From Corella eumyota (taxonomy: Eukaryota; Chordata; Ascidiacea; Phlebobranchia; Corellidae), in assembly GCA_963082875.1 (NCBI GenBank), contig OY720101.1, positions 496,001-560,000 on the forward strand: DNA of 64,000 nt, given 5' to 3'. The translations under genes were made by a program, and so were the position numbers. The notes beneath the pieces are model-generated. The model saw only the letters and a program-made list of their open reading frames with translations, was not told where the DNA came from and did not search any database. Numbering within the stretch: the first letter of the stretch is position 1; each line of letters opens with the position of its first letter. Shown here in pieces: positions 37,901 to 49,477 of this stretch.

Positions 37901-40900
37901 CCAACATAGAAAATAACCTAAAATTTGTCCCGAACATGAAAAATAACCTAAAATTTATCCCCTAACATAGAAAATAACTTAAAATTTGCCCTAACATAGA
38001 AAATAACTTAAAATTTGTCCCTAACATAGAAAATAACCTAAAATTTGTCCCGAACATGAAAAATAACTTAAAATTTGTCCCCTAACATAGAAAATAACTT
38101 AAAATTGTCCCTAACATAGAAAATAACTTAAAATTGGCCCCAACATAGAAAATAACCTAAAATTTGTCCCCCAACATAGAAAATAACTTAAAATTTGTCC
38201 CCAAACATAGAAAATAACTTAAAATTTGTCCCCAACATAGAAAATAACCTAAAATTTGTCCCGGAACATAGAAAATACCTTAAAATTTGTCCCCAAACAT
38301 AGAAAATAACTTAAAATTGGCCCCAACATAGAAAATAACCTAAAATTTGTCCCGAACATAAAAAATAACCTAAAATTTGTCCCCCTACATAGAAAATAAC
38401 TTAAAATTGGTCCCCCTACATAGAAAATAACTTAAAATTGGCCCCAACATAGAAAATAACTTAAAATTGGCCCCAACATAGAAAATAACCTAAAATTTGT
38501 CCCCCAACATAGAAAATAACTTAAAATTTGTCCCCAAACATAGAAAATAACTTAAAATTGGCCCCAACATAGAAAATAACTTAAAATTGGTCCCCCTACA
38601 TAGAAAATAACTTAAAATTGGCCCCAACATAGAAAATAACTTAAAATTTGTCCCTAACATAGAAAATAACTTAAAATTTGTCCCGAACATGAAAAATAAC
38701 CTAAAATTTGTCCCCTAACATAGAAAATAACTTAAAATTGTCCCTAACATAGAAAATAACTTAAAATTGGCCCCAACATAGAAAATAACCTAAAATTTGT
38801 CCCCCAACATAGAAAATAACTTAAAATTTGTCCCCTAACATAGAAAATAACTTAAAATTTGTCCCCAACATAGAAAATAACTTAAAATTGGCCCCAACAT
38901 AGAAAATAACCTAAAATTTGTCCCCGAACATAGAAAATAACTTAAAATTTGTCCCCAAACATAGAAAATAACTTAAAATTGGCCCCAACATAGAAAATAA
39001 CCTAAAATTTGCCCCGAACATGAAAAATAACCTAAAATTTGTCCCTTAACATAGAAAATAACTTAAAATTGTCCCCAAACATAGAAAATAACCTAAAATT
39101 TGCCCCGAACATGAAAAATAACCTAAAATTTGTCCCTTAACATAGAAAATAACTTAAAATTGTCCCCGAACATGGAAAATAACCTAAAATTTGTCCCCTA
39201 ACATAGAAAATAACTTAAAATTGGTCCCAAACATAGAAAATAATTTAAAATTTGTCCAATAAAATAGAAAATAACTTAAAACTGGCCCCGAACATAGAAA
39301 ATAACTTAAAATTTGTCCCGAACATAGAAAATAACTTAAAATTTGTCCAATAAAATAGAAAATAACTTAAAACTGGCCCCGAACATAGAAAATAACTTAA
39401 AATTTGTCCCCGAACATAGAAAATAACTTAAAATTTGTCCCTAACATAGAAAATAACTTAAAACTGGCCCCGAACATAGAAAATAACTTAAAATTTGTCC
39501 CTAACATAGAAAATAACTTAAAATTTGTCCCGAACATAGAAAATAACTTAAAATTTGTCCCGAACATAGAAAATAACTTAAAACTGGCCCCGAACATAGA
39601 AAATAACCTAAAATTCGTCCCGAACATGAAAAATAACCTAAAATTTGTCCCCTAACATAGAAAATAACTTAAAATTGTCCCCGAACATGAAAAATAACCT
39701 AAAATTTGTCCCAACATAGAAAATAACTTAAAATTTGTCCCTTACATAGAAAATAACTTAAAATTGGTCCCCCTACATAGAAAATAACTTAAAATTGGTC
39801 CCCCTACATAGAAAATAACTTAAAATTGGCCCCAACATAGAAAATAACTTAAAATTGGCCCCAACATAGAAAATAACCTAAAATTTGTCCCCCAACATAG
39901 AAAATAACTTAAAATTTGTCCCCAAACATAGAAAATAACTTAAAATTGGCCCCAACATAGAAAATAACTTAAAATTGGTCCCCCTACATAGAAAATAACT
40001 TAAAATTGGCCCCAACATAGAAAATAACTTAAAATTTGTCCCTAACATAGAAAATAACTTAAAATTTGTCCCGAACATGAAAAATAACCTAAAATTTGTC
40101 CCCTAACATAGAAAATAACTTAAAATTGTCCCTAACATAGAAAATAACTTAAAATTGGCCCCAACATAGAAAATAACCTAAAATTTGTCCCCCAACATAG
40201 AAAATAACTTAAAATTTGTCCCCTAACATAGAAAATAACTTAAAATTTGTCCCCAACATAGAAAATAACTTAAAATTGGCCCCAACATAGAAAATAACCT
40301 AAAATTTGTCCCCGAACATAGAAAATAACTTAAAATTTGTCCCCAAACATAGAAAATAACTTAAAATTGGCCCCAACATAGAAAATAACCTAAAATTTGT
40401 CCCGAACATGAAAAATAACCTAAAATTTATCCCCTAACATAGAAAATAACTTAAAATTGTCCCCGAACATGGAAAATAACCTAAAACTTGTTCCAACATA
40501 GAGAATAACTTAAAATTTGTCCCTAACATAGAAAATAACTTAAAATTGGTCCCCCTACATAGAAAATAACTTAAAATTTCCCCAACATAGAAAATAACTT
40601 AAAATTTGTCCCTAACATAGAAAATAACCTAAAATTTGTCCCGAACATGAAAAATAACTTAAAATTTGTCCCCTAACATAGAAAATAACTTAAAATTGTC
40701 CCTAACATAGAAAATAACTTAAAATTGGCCCCAACATAGAAAATAACCTAAAATTTGTCCCCCAACATAGAAAATAACTTAAAATTTGTCCCCAAACATA
40801 GAAAATAACTTAAAATTTGTCCCCAACATAGAAAATAACCTAAAATTTGTCCCGGAACATAGAAAATACCTTAAAATTTGTCCCCAAACATAGAAAATAA

Positions 40901-43900
40901 CTTAAAATTGGCCCCAACATAGAAAATAACCTAAAATTTGTCCCGAACATAAAAAATAACCTAAAATTTGTCCCCTAGCATAGAAAATAACTTAAAATTG
41001 TCCCCGAACATGGAAAATAACCTAAAATTTGTCCCCTAACATAGAAAATAACTTAAAATTGGTCCCTAACATAAAAAATAACTTAAAATTTGTCCAATAA
41101 AATAGAAAATAACTTAAAACTGGCTCCGAACATAGAAAATAACTTAAAATTTGTCCCGAACATGAAAAATAACCTAAAATTTGTCCCCTAACATAGAAAA
41201 TAACTTAAAATTGTCCCTAACATAGAAAATAACTTAAAATTGGCCCCAACATAGAAAATAACCTAAAATTTGTCCCCCAACATAGAAAATAACTTAAAAT
41301 TTGTCCCCAAACATAGAAAATAACTTAAAATTGGCCCCAACATAGAAAATAACCTAAAATTTGTCCCGAACATGAAAAATAACCTAAAATTTGTCCCCTA
41401 ACATAGAAAATAACTTAAAATTGTCCCCGAACATGGAAAATAACTTAAAATTTGTCCCTTACATAGAAAATAACTTAAAATTGGTCCCCCTACATAGAAA
41501 ATAACTTAAAATTGGTCCCCCTACATAGAAAATAACTTAAAATTGGCCCCAACATAGAAAATAACTTAAAATTGGCCCCAACATAGAAAATAACCTAAAA
41601 TTTGTCCCCCAACATAGAAAATAACTTAAAATTTGTCCCCAAACATAGAAAATAACTTAAAATTGGCCCCAACATAGAAAATAACTTAAAATTGGCCCCA
41701 ACATAGAAAATAACCTAAAATTTGTCCCCCAACATAGAAAATAACTTAAAATTTGTCCCCAAACATAGAAAATAACTTAAAATTGGCCCCAACATAGAAA
41801 ATAACTTAAAATTGGTCCCCCTACATAGAAAATAACTTAAAATTGGCCCCAACATAGAAAATAACTTAAAATTTGTCCCTAACATAGAAAATAACTTAAA
41901 ATTTGTCCCGAACATGAAAAATAACCTAAAATTTGTACCCTAACATAGAAAATAACTTAAAATTGTCCCTAACATAGAAAATAACTTAAAATTGGCCCCA
42001 ACATAGAAAATAACCTAAAATTTGTCCCCCAACATAGAAAATAACTTAAAATTTGTCCCCTAACATAGAAAATAACTTAAAATTTGTCCCCAACATAGAA
42101 AATAACTTAAAATTGGCCCCAACATAGAAAATAACCTAAAATTTGTCCCCGAACATAGAAAATAACTTAAAATTTGTCCCCAAACATAGAAAATAACTTA
42201 AAATTGGCCCCAACATAGAAAATAACCTAAAATTTGTCCCGAACATGAAAAATAACCTAAAATTTATCCCCTAACATAGAAAATAACTTAAAATTTGCCC
42301 TAACATAGAAAATAACTTAAAATTTGTCCCTAACATAGAAAATAACCTAAAATTTGTCCCGAACATGAAAAATAACTTAAAATTTGTCCCCTAACATAGA
42401 AAATAACTTAAAATTGTCCCTAACATAGAAAATAACTTAAAATTGGCCCCAACATAGAAAATAACCTAAAATTTGTCCCCCAACATAGAAAATAACTTAA
42501 AATTTGTCCCCAAACATAGAAAATAACTTAAAATTTGTCCCCAACATAGAAAATAACCTAAAATTTGTCCCGGAACATAGAAAATACCTTAAAATTTGTC
42601 CCCAAACATAGAAAATAACTTAAAATTGGCCCCAACATAGAAAATAACCTAAAATTTGTCCCGAACATAAAAAATAACCTAAAATTTGTCCCCCTACATA
42701 GAAAATAACTTAAAATTGGTCCCCCTACATAGAAAATAACTTAAAATTGGCCCCAACATAGAAAATAACTTAAAATTGGCCCCAACATAGAAAATAACCT
42801 AAAATTTGTCCCCCAACATAGAAAATAACTTAAAATTTGTCCCCAAACATAGAAAATAACTTAAAATTGGCCCCAACATAGAAAATAACTTAAAATTGGT
42901 CCCCCTACATAGAAAATAACTTAAAATTGGCCCCAACATAGAAAATAACTTAAAATTTGTCCCTAACATAGAAAATAACTTAAAATTTGTCCCGAACATG
43001 AAAAATAACCTAAAATTTGTCCCCTAACATAGAAAATAACTTAAAATTGTCCCTAACATAGAAAATAACTTAAAATTGGCCCCAACATAGAAAATAACCT
43101 AAAATTTGTCCCCCAACATAGAAAATAACTTAAAATTTGTCCCCTAACATAGAAAATAACTTAAAATTTGTCCCCAACATAGAAAATAACTTAAAATTGG
43201 CCCCAACATAGAAAATAACCTAAAATTTGTCCCCGAACATAGAAAATAACTTAAAATTTGTCCCCAAACATAGAAAATAACTTAAAATTGGCCCCAACAT
43301 AGAAAATAACCTAAAATTTGTCCCGAACATGAAAAATAACCTAAAATTTATCCCCTAACATAGAAAATAACTTAAAATTGTCCCCGAACATGGAAAATAA
43401 CCTAAAACTTGTTCCAACATAGAGAATAACTTAAAATTTGTCCCTAACATAGAAAATAACTTAAAATTGGTCCCCCTACATAGAAAATAACTTAAAATTT
43501 CCCCAACATAGAAAATAACTTAAAATTTGTCCCTAACATAGAAAATAACCTAAAATTTGTCCCGAACATGAAAAATAACTTAAAATTTGTCCCCTAACAT
43601 AGAAAATAACTTAAAATTGTCCCTAACATAGAAAATAACTTAAAATTGGCCCCAACATAGAAAATAACCTAAAATTTGTCCCCCAACATAGAAAATAACT
43701 TAAAATTTGTCCCCAAACATAGAAAATAACTTAAAATTTGTCCCCAACATAGAAAATAACCTAAAATTTGTCCCGGAACATAGAAAATACCTTAAAATTT
43801 GTCCCCAAACATAGAAAATAACTTAAAATTGGCCCCAACATAGAAAATAACCTAAAATTTGTCCCGAACATAAAAAATAACCTAAAATTTGTCCCCTAGC

Positions 43901-45710
43901 ATAGAAAATAACTTAAAATTGTCCCCGAACATGGAAAATAACCTAAAATTTGTCCCCTAACATAGAAAATAACTTAAAATTGGTCCCTAACATAAAAAAT
44001 AACTTAAAATTTGTCCAATAAAATAGAAAATAACTTAAAACTGGCTCCGAACATAGAAAATAACTTAAAATTTGTCCCGAACATGAAAAATAACCTAAAA
44101 TTTGTCCCCTAACATAGAAAATAACTTAAAATTGTCCCTAACATAGAAAATAACTTAAAATTGGCCCCAACATAGAAAATAACCTAAAATTTGTCCCCCA
44201 ACATAGAAAATAACTTAAAATTTGTCCCCAAACATAGAAAATAACTTAAAATTGGCCCCAACATAGAAAATAACCTAAAATTTGTCCCGAACATGAAAAA
44301 TAACCTAAAATTTGTCCCCTAACATAGAAAATAACTTAAAATTGTCCCCGAACATGGAAAATAACCTAAAATTTGTCCCCTAACATAGAAAATAACTTAA
44401 AATTGGTCCCTAACATAAAAAATAACTTAAAATTTGTCCAATAAAATAGAAAATAACTTAAAACTGGCTCCGAACATAGAAAATAACTTAAAATTTGTCC
44501 CGAACATGAAAAATAACCTAAAATTTGTCCCCTAACATAGAAAATAACTTAAAATTGTCCCTAACATAGAAAATAACTTAAAATTGGCCCCAACATAGAA
44601 AATAACCTAAAATTTGTCCCCCAACATAGAAAATAACTTAAAATTTGTCCCCAAACATAGAAAATAACTTAAAATTGGCCCCAACATAGAAAATAACCTA
44701 AAATTTGTCCCGAACATGAAAAATAACCTAAAATTTGTCCCCTAACATAGAAAATAACTTAAAATTGTCCCCGAACATGGAAAATAACCTAAAATTTGTC
44801 CCCTAACATAGAAAATAACTTAAAATTGGTCCCTAACATAAAAAATAACTTAAAATTTGTCCAATAAAATAGAAAATAACTTAAAACTGGCCCCGAACAT
44901 AGAAAATAACTTAAAATTTGTCCCCAAACATAGAAAATAACTTAAAATTTGTCCCGAACATAAAAAATAACTTAAAATTTGTCCCGAACATAGAAAATAA
45001 CTTAAAATTGGTCCCAAACATAGAAAATAATTTAAAATTTGTCCCCAACATAGAAAATAACTAAAAATTGGTCCCTAACATAGAAAATAACTTAAAATTG
45101 GTCCCTAACATAAAAAATAACTTAAAATTTGTCCAATAAATTAGAAAATAACTTAACACTGGCCCCGAACATAGAAAATAACTTAAAATTTGTCCTCGAA
45201 CATAGAAAATAACTTAAAATTTGTCCCGAACATAGAAAATAACTTAAAATTTGTCCCGAACATAGAAAATAACTTAAAACTGGCCCCGAACATAGAAAAT
45301 AACTTAAAATATGTCCCTAACATAGAAAATAACTTAAAACTTGTCCCCAACATAGAAGATAACTTAAAATTTGTCCCAAACATAGAAAATAACTTAAAAT
45401 TGTCCCTAACATAGAAAATAACTCAAAATTGGCCCCGAACATAGAAAATAACTTAAAATTTGTCCCCAACATAGAAAATAACTTAAAATTTGTCCCTAAC
45501 ATAAAAAATAACTTAAAATTTGTCCCCCAACATGGGAAATAACCTAAAATTTGTCCCCTAACATGAAAAATAGCTTGAAATTGGGCCTCAAACATAAAAA
45601 AAATATTTTAAAATTGTCCCTAAACATAAAAATATAACTTAAAATCGTTCGATAGAACAAAAATAATTAAAATTGACTCGAAATAATAGAAAATTTCTAA
45701 AATTTACCCA
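34946..45710. repeat. Satellite block B2, copy of B1 with extra internal duplication
   Basis: Follows B1 at offset 15,241 to about 36,690, then 15,091 (five monomers fewer), then 15,363 from about 38,390 (about nine monomers more). It then runs ~4 kb longer than B1 through further tandem copying: 35,428 and 39,404 match at 3,976; 37,406 and 41,715, and 38,490 and 42,799, match at 4,309. A ~424-bp unit occurs three times between about 44,010 and 44,890. The last 200 bp (45,540-45,710) decay into diverged monomers. Confidence 0.9.
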
Positions 45711-46504
45711 TTATCATTAAATATCAAGCTAAATAGAATTTTTCACTATGGCTATATATACCAGGATTAGGAAGTATTTAATTCATAACTAATCATATAC
45801 AAATTAATACATTAAACTCAAGGCTAGGTTCAAATAAAAAAATACATTTCGAATATTAATTAAGTCCAATCAAGAATGTGTTTAAAAAATTGTATAGCAC
45901 AAATTTGAAAAAACTAAAGAAAGAATGTTAGGGGCCTACAGTTAATTAATTTAAGTTAGAAAAGTGTATTAAGGGATATATTAATATATAAGAAAAGTAA
46001 CAATGTATTTACACTGTGTTTACATGGTGGTTTCGTGAATGGATAATTCAAAAAATATATATATATTAAGCTATATACAGTTTTTCATTTATTCTCAATA
46101 TTTAATTTTTTTTTTAATTCTAAAAACTCGGATATATTAAAATAAATAATAAAAAAGATGCCCAATTTTTTGTTAAAAGGTAAATTATAAAATAAATTTA
46201 ATAAAATGTTGTATTATTAACTTAAAAACATTTTAAAGTTTACGCGAAATTTTGTGACGTCACGAATTCTTTAGTTTTTTTTTAAATCGCATGAGCTAGG
46301 GCTTCAGCTCGATTAGGGTTAGAGAAAACCAGGGTTAGGCTTTCCAAAAAAATTAAATCGAGAATACAAAAAATTAAACTTTATATAGAAAATATGTATA
46401 CGCTTTGTTTTTAAACATATGATTTCTTACATTTGTTATTAATTACCATGTTACGCAAGTATGTTTAAACATTGTTAACAACTGTTTGCAATATTAATAA
46501 TATA

Positions 46505-46507
<3 letters not shown>

Positions 46508-46539
<32 letters not shown>
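46508..46539. repeat. (AT)n microsatellite
   Basis: About 16 uninterrupted AT dinucleotides. Confidence 0.95.
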
Positions 46540-46542
<3 letters not shown>

Positions 46543-46614
46543 ACTTCGGTAATTTGTTTCAAAAGTGAATACGTGAATAAAGCTTTAATATTATAACACG
46601 ACTTCAAAGACTTA

Positions 46615-46846
46615 ACAAAAAGTAACCTTTTTTAACCCGTCTTTAGTTGACTATTGCAGTTTGGGATATTATAGATTGATTATAATTGCTCGATAATTTT
46701 GTTGCTGGTTGGTGTTACTCTCGGCAGAAGTTCTTACCGTCTATAATACCTTAATATAGGCAGTACAGCATAAAATCAGGATCAGACCCAAGGATTTATA
46801 TAGTGAAGCCAAGTGTTTTAACTACTTTACCGCGTTACTTGTTAAT
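46615..46846 (-). mobile_element. tRNA-derived SINE, old copy
   Basis: On the minus strand: head TAAAACACTTGGCTTCACTA, a worn B-box region, a body with TATAGACGGTAAGAACTTCTG and the TATAATATCCCAAACTGC segment. The usual tail after GGCAACTCGAGACTGGGTC is only partly recognisable. More diverged than the other copies. Confidence 0.75.
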
Positions 46847-47929
46847 ATTGCACACTGACATGACAAAAACCTAATACATTTACTAAAACAAAAGTTGATT
46901 TCCAATATGAATTTAAACGAGGTTACTGAAATTTTCCTATAATGTCATCATAAAAAAACGATTTATCGTAAGAAAATTTGTTTCAAATAAACCTAAAATA
47001 AAATGAGCCTTTTTTATTTAACACAAGCATTACTAAGATTTCGAACCATAATTCAACCCATATCCTTGGATTGTGGTTAGAATTGCATACCAGCAGTGAT
47101 ATTACTGGTAATCAAGACTTGGACTTTGAATGTACTTAAGCAGTTGTAATTGCGTATTTAGTTATAAATTGCCTTATATTTTATCAAATTAATCAACTGC
47201 ATGTTAGGTGGGAGCTATATATACAAACTGGGTCTTTAATTTGCCATGTTATAGTTATATAAACCAAGCAGTTACATGTAAACACATGGTAACGCTACCA
47301 TATCTGCTGAATACATAACTGCGTTAAAAAACATAAAGTTACATATAAAATGTTTATGGATCTTGAAAAAGTGCCGTTTCTTTATCTACAATTATGTTGT
47401 TTTGAAGGCTGGAATAAAGCATGTTTTATAAAAATTACGAAAATTGTCAAAAACTACTTGTTTAGACATTGCTTGAATCGGAATGACGTATTTCATACTT
47501 GGGCGTGTGTGTTAAAGTGTCTTTGTTTATGTCGTCTAATTTATTATTGGCTATATTAGGCGATTCACAACAAAAACTTTCGAAGGGCAGAAGGGGTGTA
47601 AAGATATGTAATTAAAATTACGTTGTGTTAGTATATAAGTTAATAATTCTAGTAATATATATGTGTATTTGTTATGTAGTGGAACAGAAGGCGAATTTTT
47701 TAAAGTTTTAGATCGGGCAGTTGCAGAATGACCGTCAGACCGTATTTTGTCTGTTTGTTATGTAAAAATGTTCGAAGCCTAATGACTAATAAATCAGGAA
47801 AAGTATGTATTCTAACTGTCTGACTGATTTATAAAATACTAACTGCAACTAGACAATGTTTAAAACCCTAAAATTTTTGTATTTTATAAAGGTATTAAGT
47901 GAAATTTTTACATATAACTTAAATTAAAG

Positions 47930-49093
47930 ATGTTAGATTTGCTAGTTACCCCTGAGCAATCATTAGGCAATGAGCAATGGGAGTTTGCACTTGGAATGCC
48001 CATAAACCAAGCCATCTTAATCCTTCAAAAACAATGTAGAGTTATAAAGGACATTAATGTGATTTACAATGACAAAAAGCCTTATGAAAGCGACATAATT
48101 TTGAGTTTATCTCAAGATGGCATTAAACTTATATTTGACCCAGAAAACCAACGCTTAAAGGTGATTGAAGTGTTTGACTTAAGTAAAGTCCAGTTAAAAT
48201 ACAACGGCGTGTATTTTAACAACCCTGAAATAAAACCGACAACTCAGAGAATTGATTCAGTTTTTGGCTCAACGAAACCACCGTCATTGGACGAAAAACA
48301 CCAAATGTATTTTCTGACATTCCGCGGAATAACTTTTCTCTTTCCAAACAAACCTAACCAAGAAAATATTCATTCTCCCGATTATATATCCTTGGTTGCT
48401 AAAATGAGTTTATTTTCTGGTAACAGCTTGAATGAAACACATTCACCTTCGATGCCATTGTCTTGTTACCATGGAAACCTCTACTCAGAGCACACCATAG
48501 TTTTACTTAATAAGGACAACTGCATTGGGATTGAACTTAACATTTTATCGACTGGTATCGACGGAATGTTACAAACTCAAGTCAAACAAGTTAGATTTAG
48601 AGATTGTGTTCAAGATGTGTTATCAGAAATTGGAAGTCCGTGTCATATTTTCTACAAGCTCGATGACAAAATGAAAATCCATTCAGCGGGACCTCATAAG
48701 TTATCACAAGCCCATTCTGATTATTTCTATAATTACCTTACATTGGGGATTGATATTTTATTTGACGGCGAAACTCATCTCGTAAAGAAGTTCATTCTTC
48801 ATTCAAATCACCCGGGCCATTATAACTTTAATATCTACAACCGATGTCGATTTAAAGTTGAACTACAAGGATATAAGAAATCATTTGATGTTGTGCCTAT
48901 AACTAAATGGGATGAAGTTGTTGATAAACTGGATTCAGATATAGGAGAACCTGTTGTGTTGAATAGAGCTTCTTCAGCAAATACAACGAATCCTTTTGGC
49001 TCAACATTTTGTTACGGAATTCAGAATATGATTTTTGAAGTAATGGCAAACCAGTATATTGCCTCAGTGACACTCTATGAAAATCAACAATAA
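47930..49093 (+). CDS. PHAF1: Phagosome assembly factor 1 homologue (PHAF1/C16orf70, UPF0183 family), intronless
   Basis: 387 aa in a single exon (human about 422 aa, multi-exon). In mammals PHAF1 works with BCAS3 at the phagophore during autophagy by binding phosphoinositides. Family blocks are seen along the full length: N-terminal MLDLLVTPEQSLGNEQWEF and LGMP; LSQDGIKLIFD (about 61-71); FNNPEIKPTTQRIDSVFG; MPLSCYHGNLY; DKMKIHSAGPHK; YLTLGIDILFDGETH; HPGHYNFNIYNRC; the C-terminal NTTNPFGSTFCYG and MIFEVMANQYIASVTLY. The protein is shorter than human mainly at the centre and the extreme C-terminus. The start is the first ATG of the frame, directly after TTAAATTAAAG, whose AG could serve as a trans-splice acceptor. 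The lack of introns suggests retroposition or intron loss. RSU1 follows on the same strand, 384 bp downstream. Confidence 0.95.
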   Translation: MLDLLVTPEQSLGNEQWEFALGMPINQAILILQKQCRVIKDINVIYNDKKPYESDIILSLSQDGIKLIFDPENQRLKVIEVFDLSKVQLKYNGVYFNNPEIKPTTQRIDSVFGSTKPPSLDEKHQMYFLTFRGITFLFPNKPNQENIHSPDYISLVAKMSLFSGNSLNETHSPSMPLSCYHGNLYSEHTIVLLNKDNCIGIELNILSTGIDGMLQTQVKQVRFRDCVQDVLSEIGSPCHIFYKLDDKMKIHSAGPHKLSQAHSDYFYNYLTLGIDILFDGETHLVKKFILHSNHPGHYNFNIYNRCRFKVELQGYKKSFDVVPITKWDEVVDKLDSDIGEPVVLNRASSANTTNPFGSTFCYGIQNMIFEVMANQYIASVTLYENQQ

Positions 49094-49148
49094 ACTACTT
49101 CTCTGTTTTTCAGCATAATAATAATGCACTTGGCTGTTTTAAAATTCT

Positions 49149-49154
49149 AATAAA
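49149..49154 (+). terminator. Poly(A) signal of PHAF1
   Basis: AATAAA, 55 nt after the PHAF1 stop and well before the RSU1 leader acceptor at 49,458. Confidence 0.65.
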
Positions 49155-49450
49155 AACCCTTCAGAATTTTTTTCCTTTTTTGTAACATAATATATTGTAA
49201 ATAGTTTTTGGTAAAATGGATGTTATTTGGTGATTTTTAATTTTAAAGATTTATGTTTTTATTTTTTTTTATGTACAAAAACATATTTTTATTTATTAAT
49301 CAAATTTGAAAATTGCACATAGGTTAATTAACTAATTAATGCTGCCTTTTTAATTTAAAACTGTAAACATTTTATTGAAATTGATACTGCATTCACCTAT
49401 ATTGTACATAGCATAAAATATTCTATTGTGTTTTGAATTCTTCTTTTTTT

Positions 49451-49458
49451 TATTTCAG
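49451..49458 (+). promoter_or_regulatory. 3' splice site in the RSU1 5' UTR, candidate SL trans-splice site
   Basis: TATTTCAG after a T-rich tract, 19 nt upstream of the RSU1 ATG. No convincing donor lies between the PHAF1 stop and this site; GGTAAAATG near 49,210 is a weak one. Spliced-leader addition is common in Ciona, so trans-splicing is a fair guess. Confidence 0.5.
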
Positions 49459-49477
49459 GATTAACTAGGAGTTTAAA

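Larger units (their letters stand above)
9022..45710. repeat. 36.7-kb satellite of ~30-bp monomers
   Basis: Uninterrupted tandem array, about 1,200 copies of a 29-31 bp unit close to ACATAGAAAATAACTTAAAA + TTTGTCCCCA. Variants end TTGGCCCCCA, TTGGCCCCGA, TTGTCCCTA or TTTGTCCCGA, start ACATAAAAAAT or ACATGGAAAATACTTTAAAT, or have AACCTAAAAT for AACTTAAAAT. Monomers are degenerate at both ends and homogeneous inside, as expected from unequal exchange. The strands are very unequal: the plus strand is A- and C-rich with little G, so the minus strand has a G-run about every 30 bp. No transposon, SINE or gene interrupts it. Because 30 is a multiple of three, several frames on both strands stay open for hundreds of codons. 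I treat none as coding. Confidence 0.98.
45711..47929. other. Intergenic stretch between satellite and PHAF1
   Basis: AT-rich. It holds a CRE octamer TGACGTCA at 46,255-46,262, two short telomere-like pieces (46,313-46,339), a TA microsatellite and a worn SINE. A 69-codon open frame at 47,350-47,559 has no recognisable domain and is not accepted as a gene. Confidence 0.6.

Noticed and set aside
9228-45595. Dozens of long open frames on both strands, e.g. 294 codons at 13,398-14,282 reading PNIENNLKLA-type decapeptides
   Set aside because: They arise because the monomer is 30 bp with few stop-generating positions. They start and stop with monomer variants, occur in several frames and on both strands at once, and lack splice or domain context.
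9022-45710. CRISPR-like array of ~30-bp repeats
   Set aside because: The repeats are contiguous with no unique spacers, and the genes around are animal genes with introns.
9022-45710. Centromere of the chromosome
   Set aside because: Possible but unsupported: no chromosomal position, no histone data, and ordinary genes lie on both sides within a few kb.
47350-47559. 69-codon open frame upstream of PHAF1
   Set aside because: No recognisable domain, AT-driven composition, and no splice or homology support; more likely PHAF1 upstream or leader sequence.
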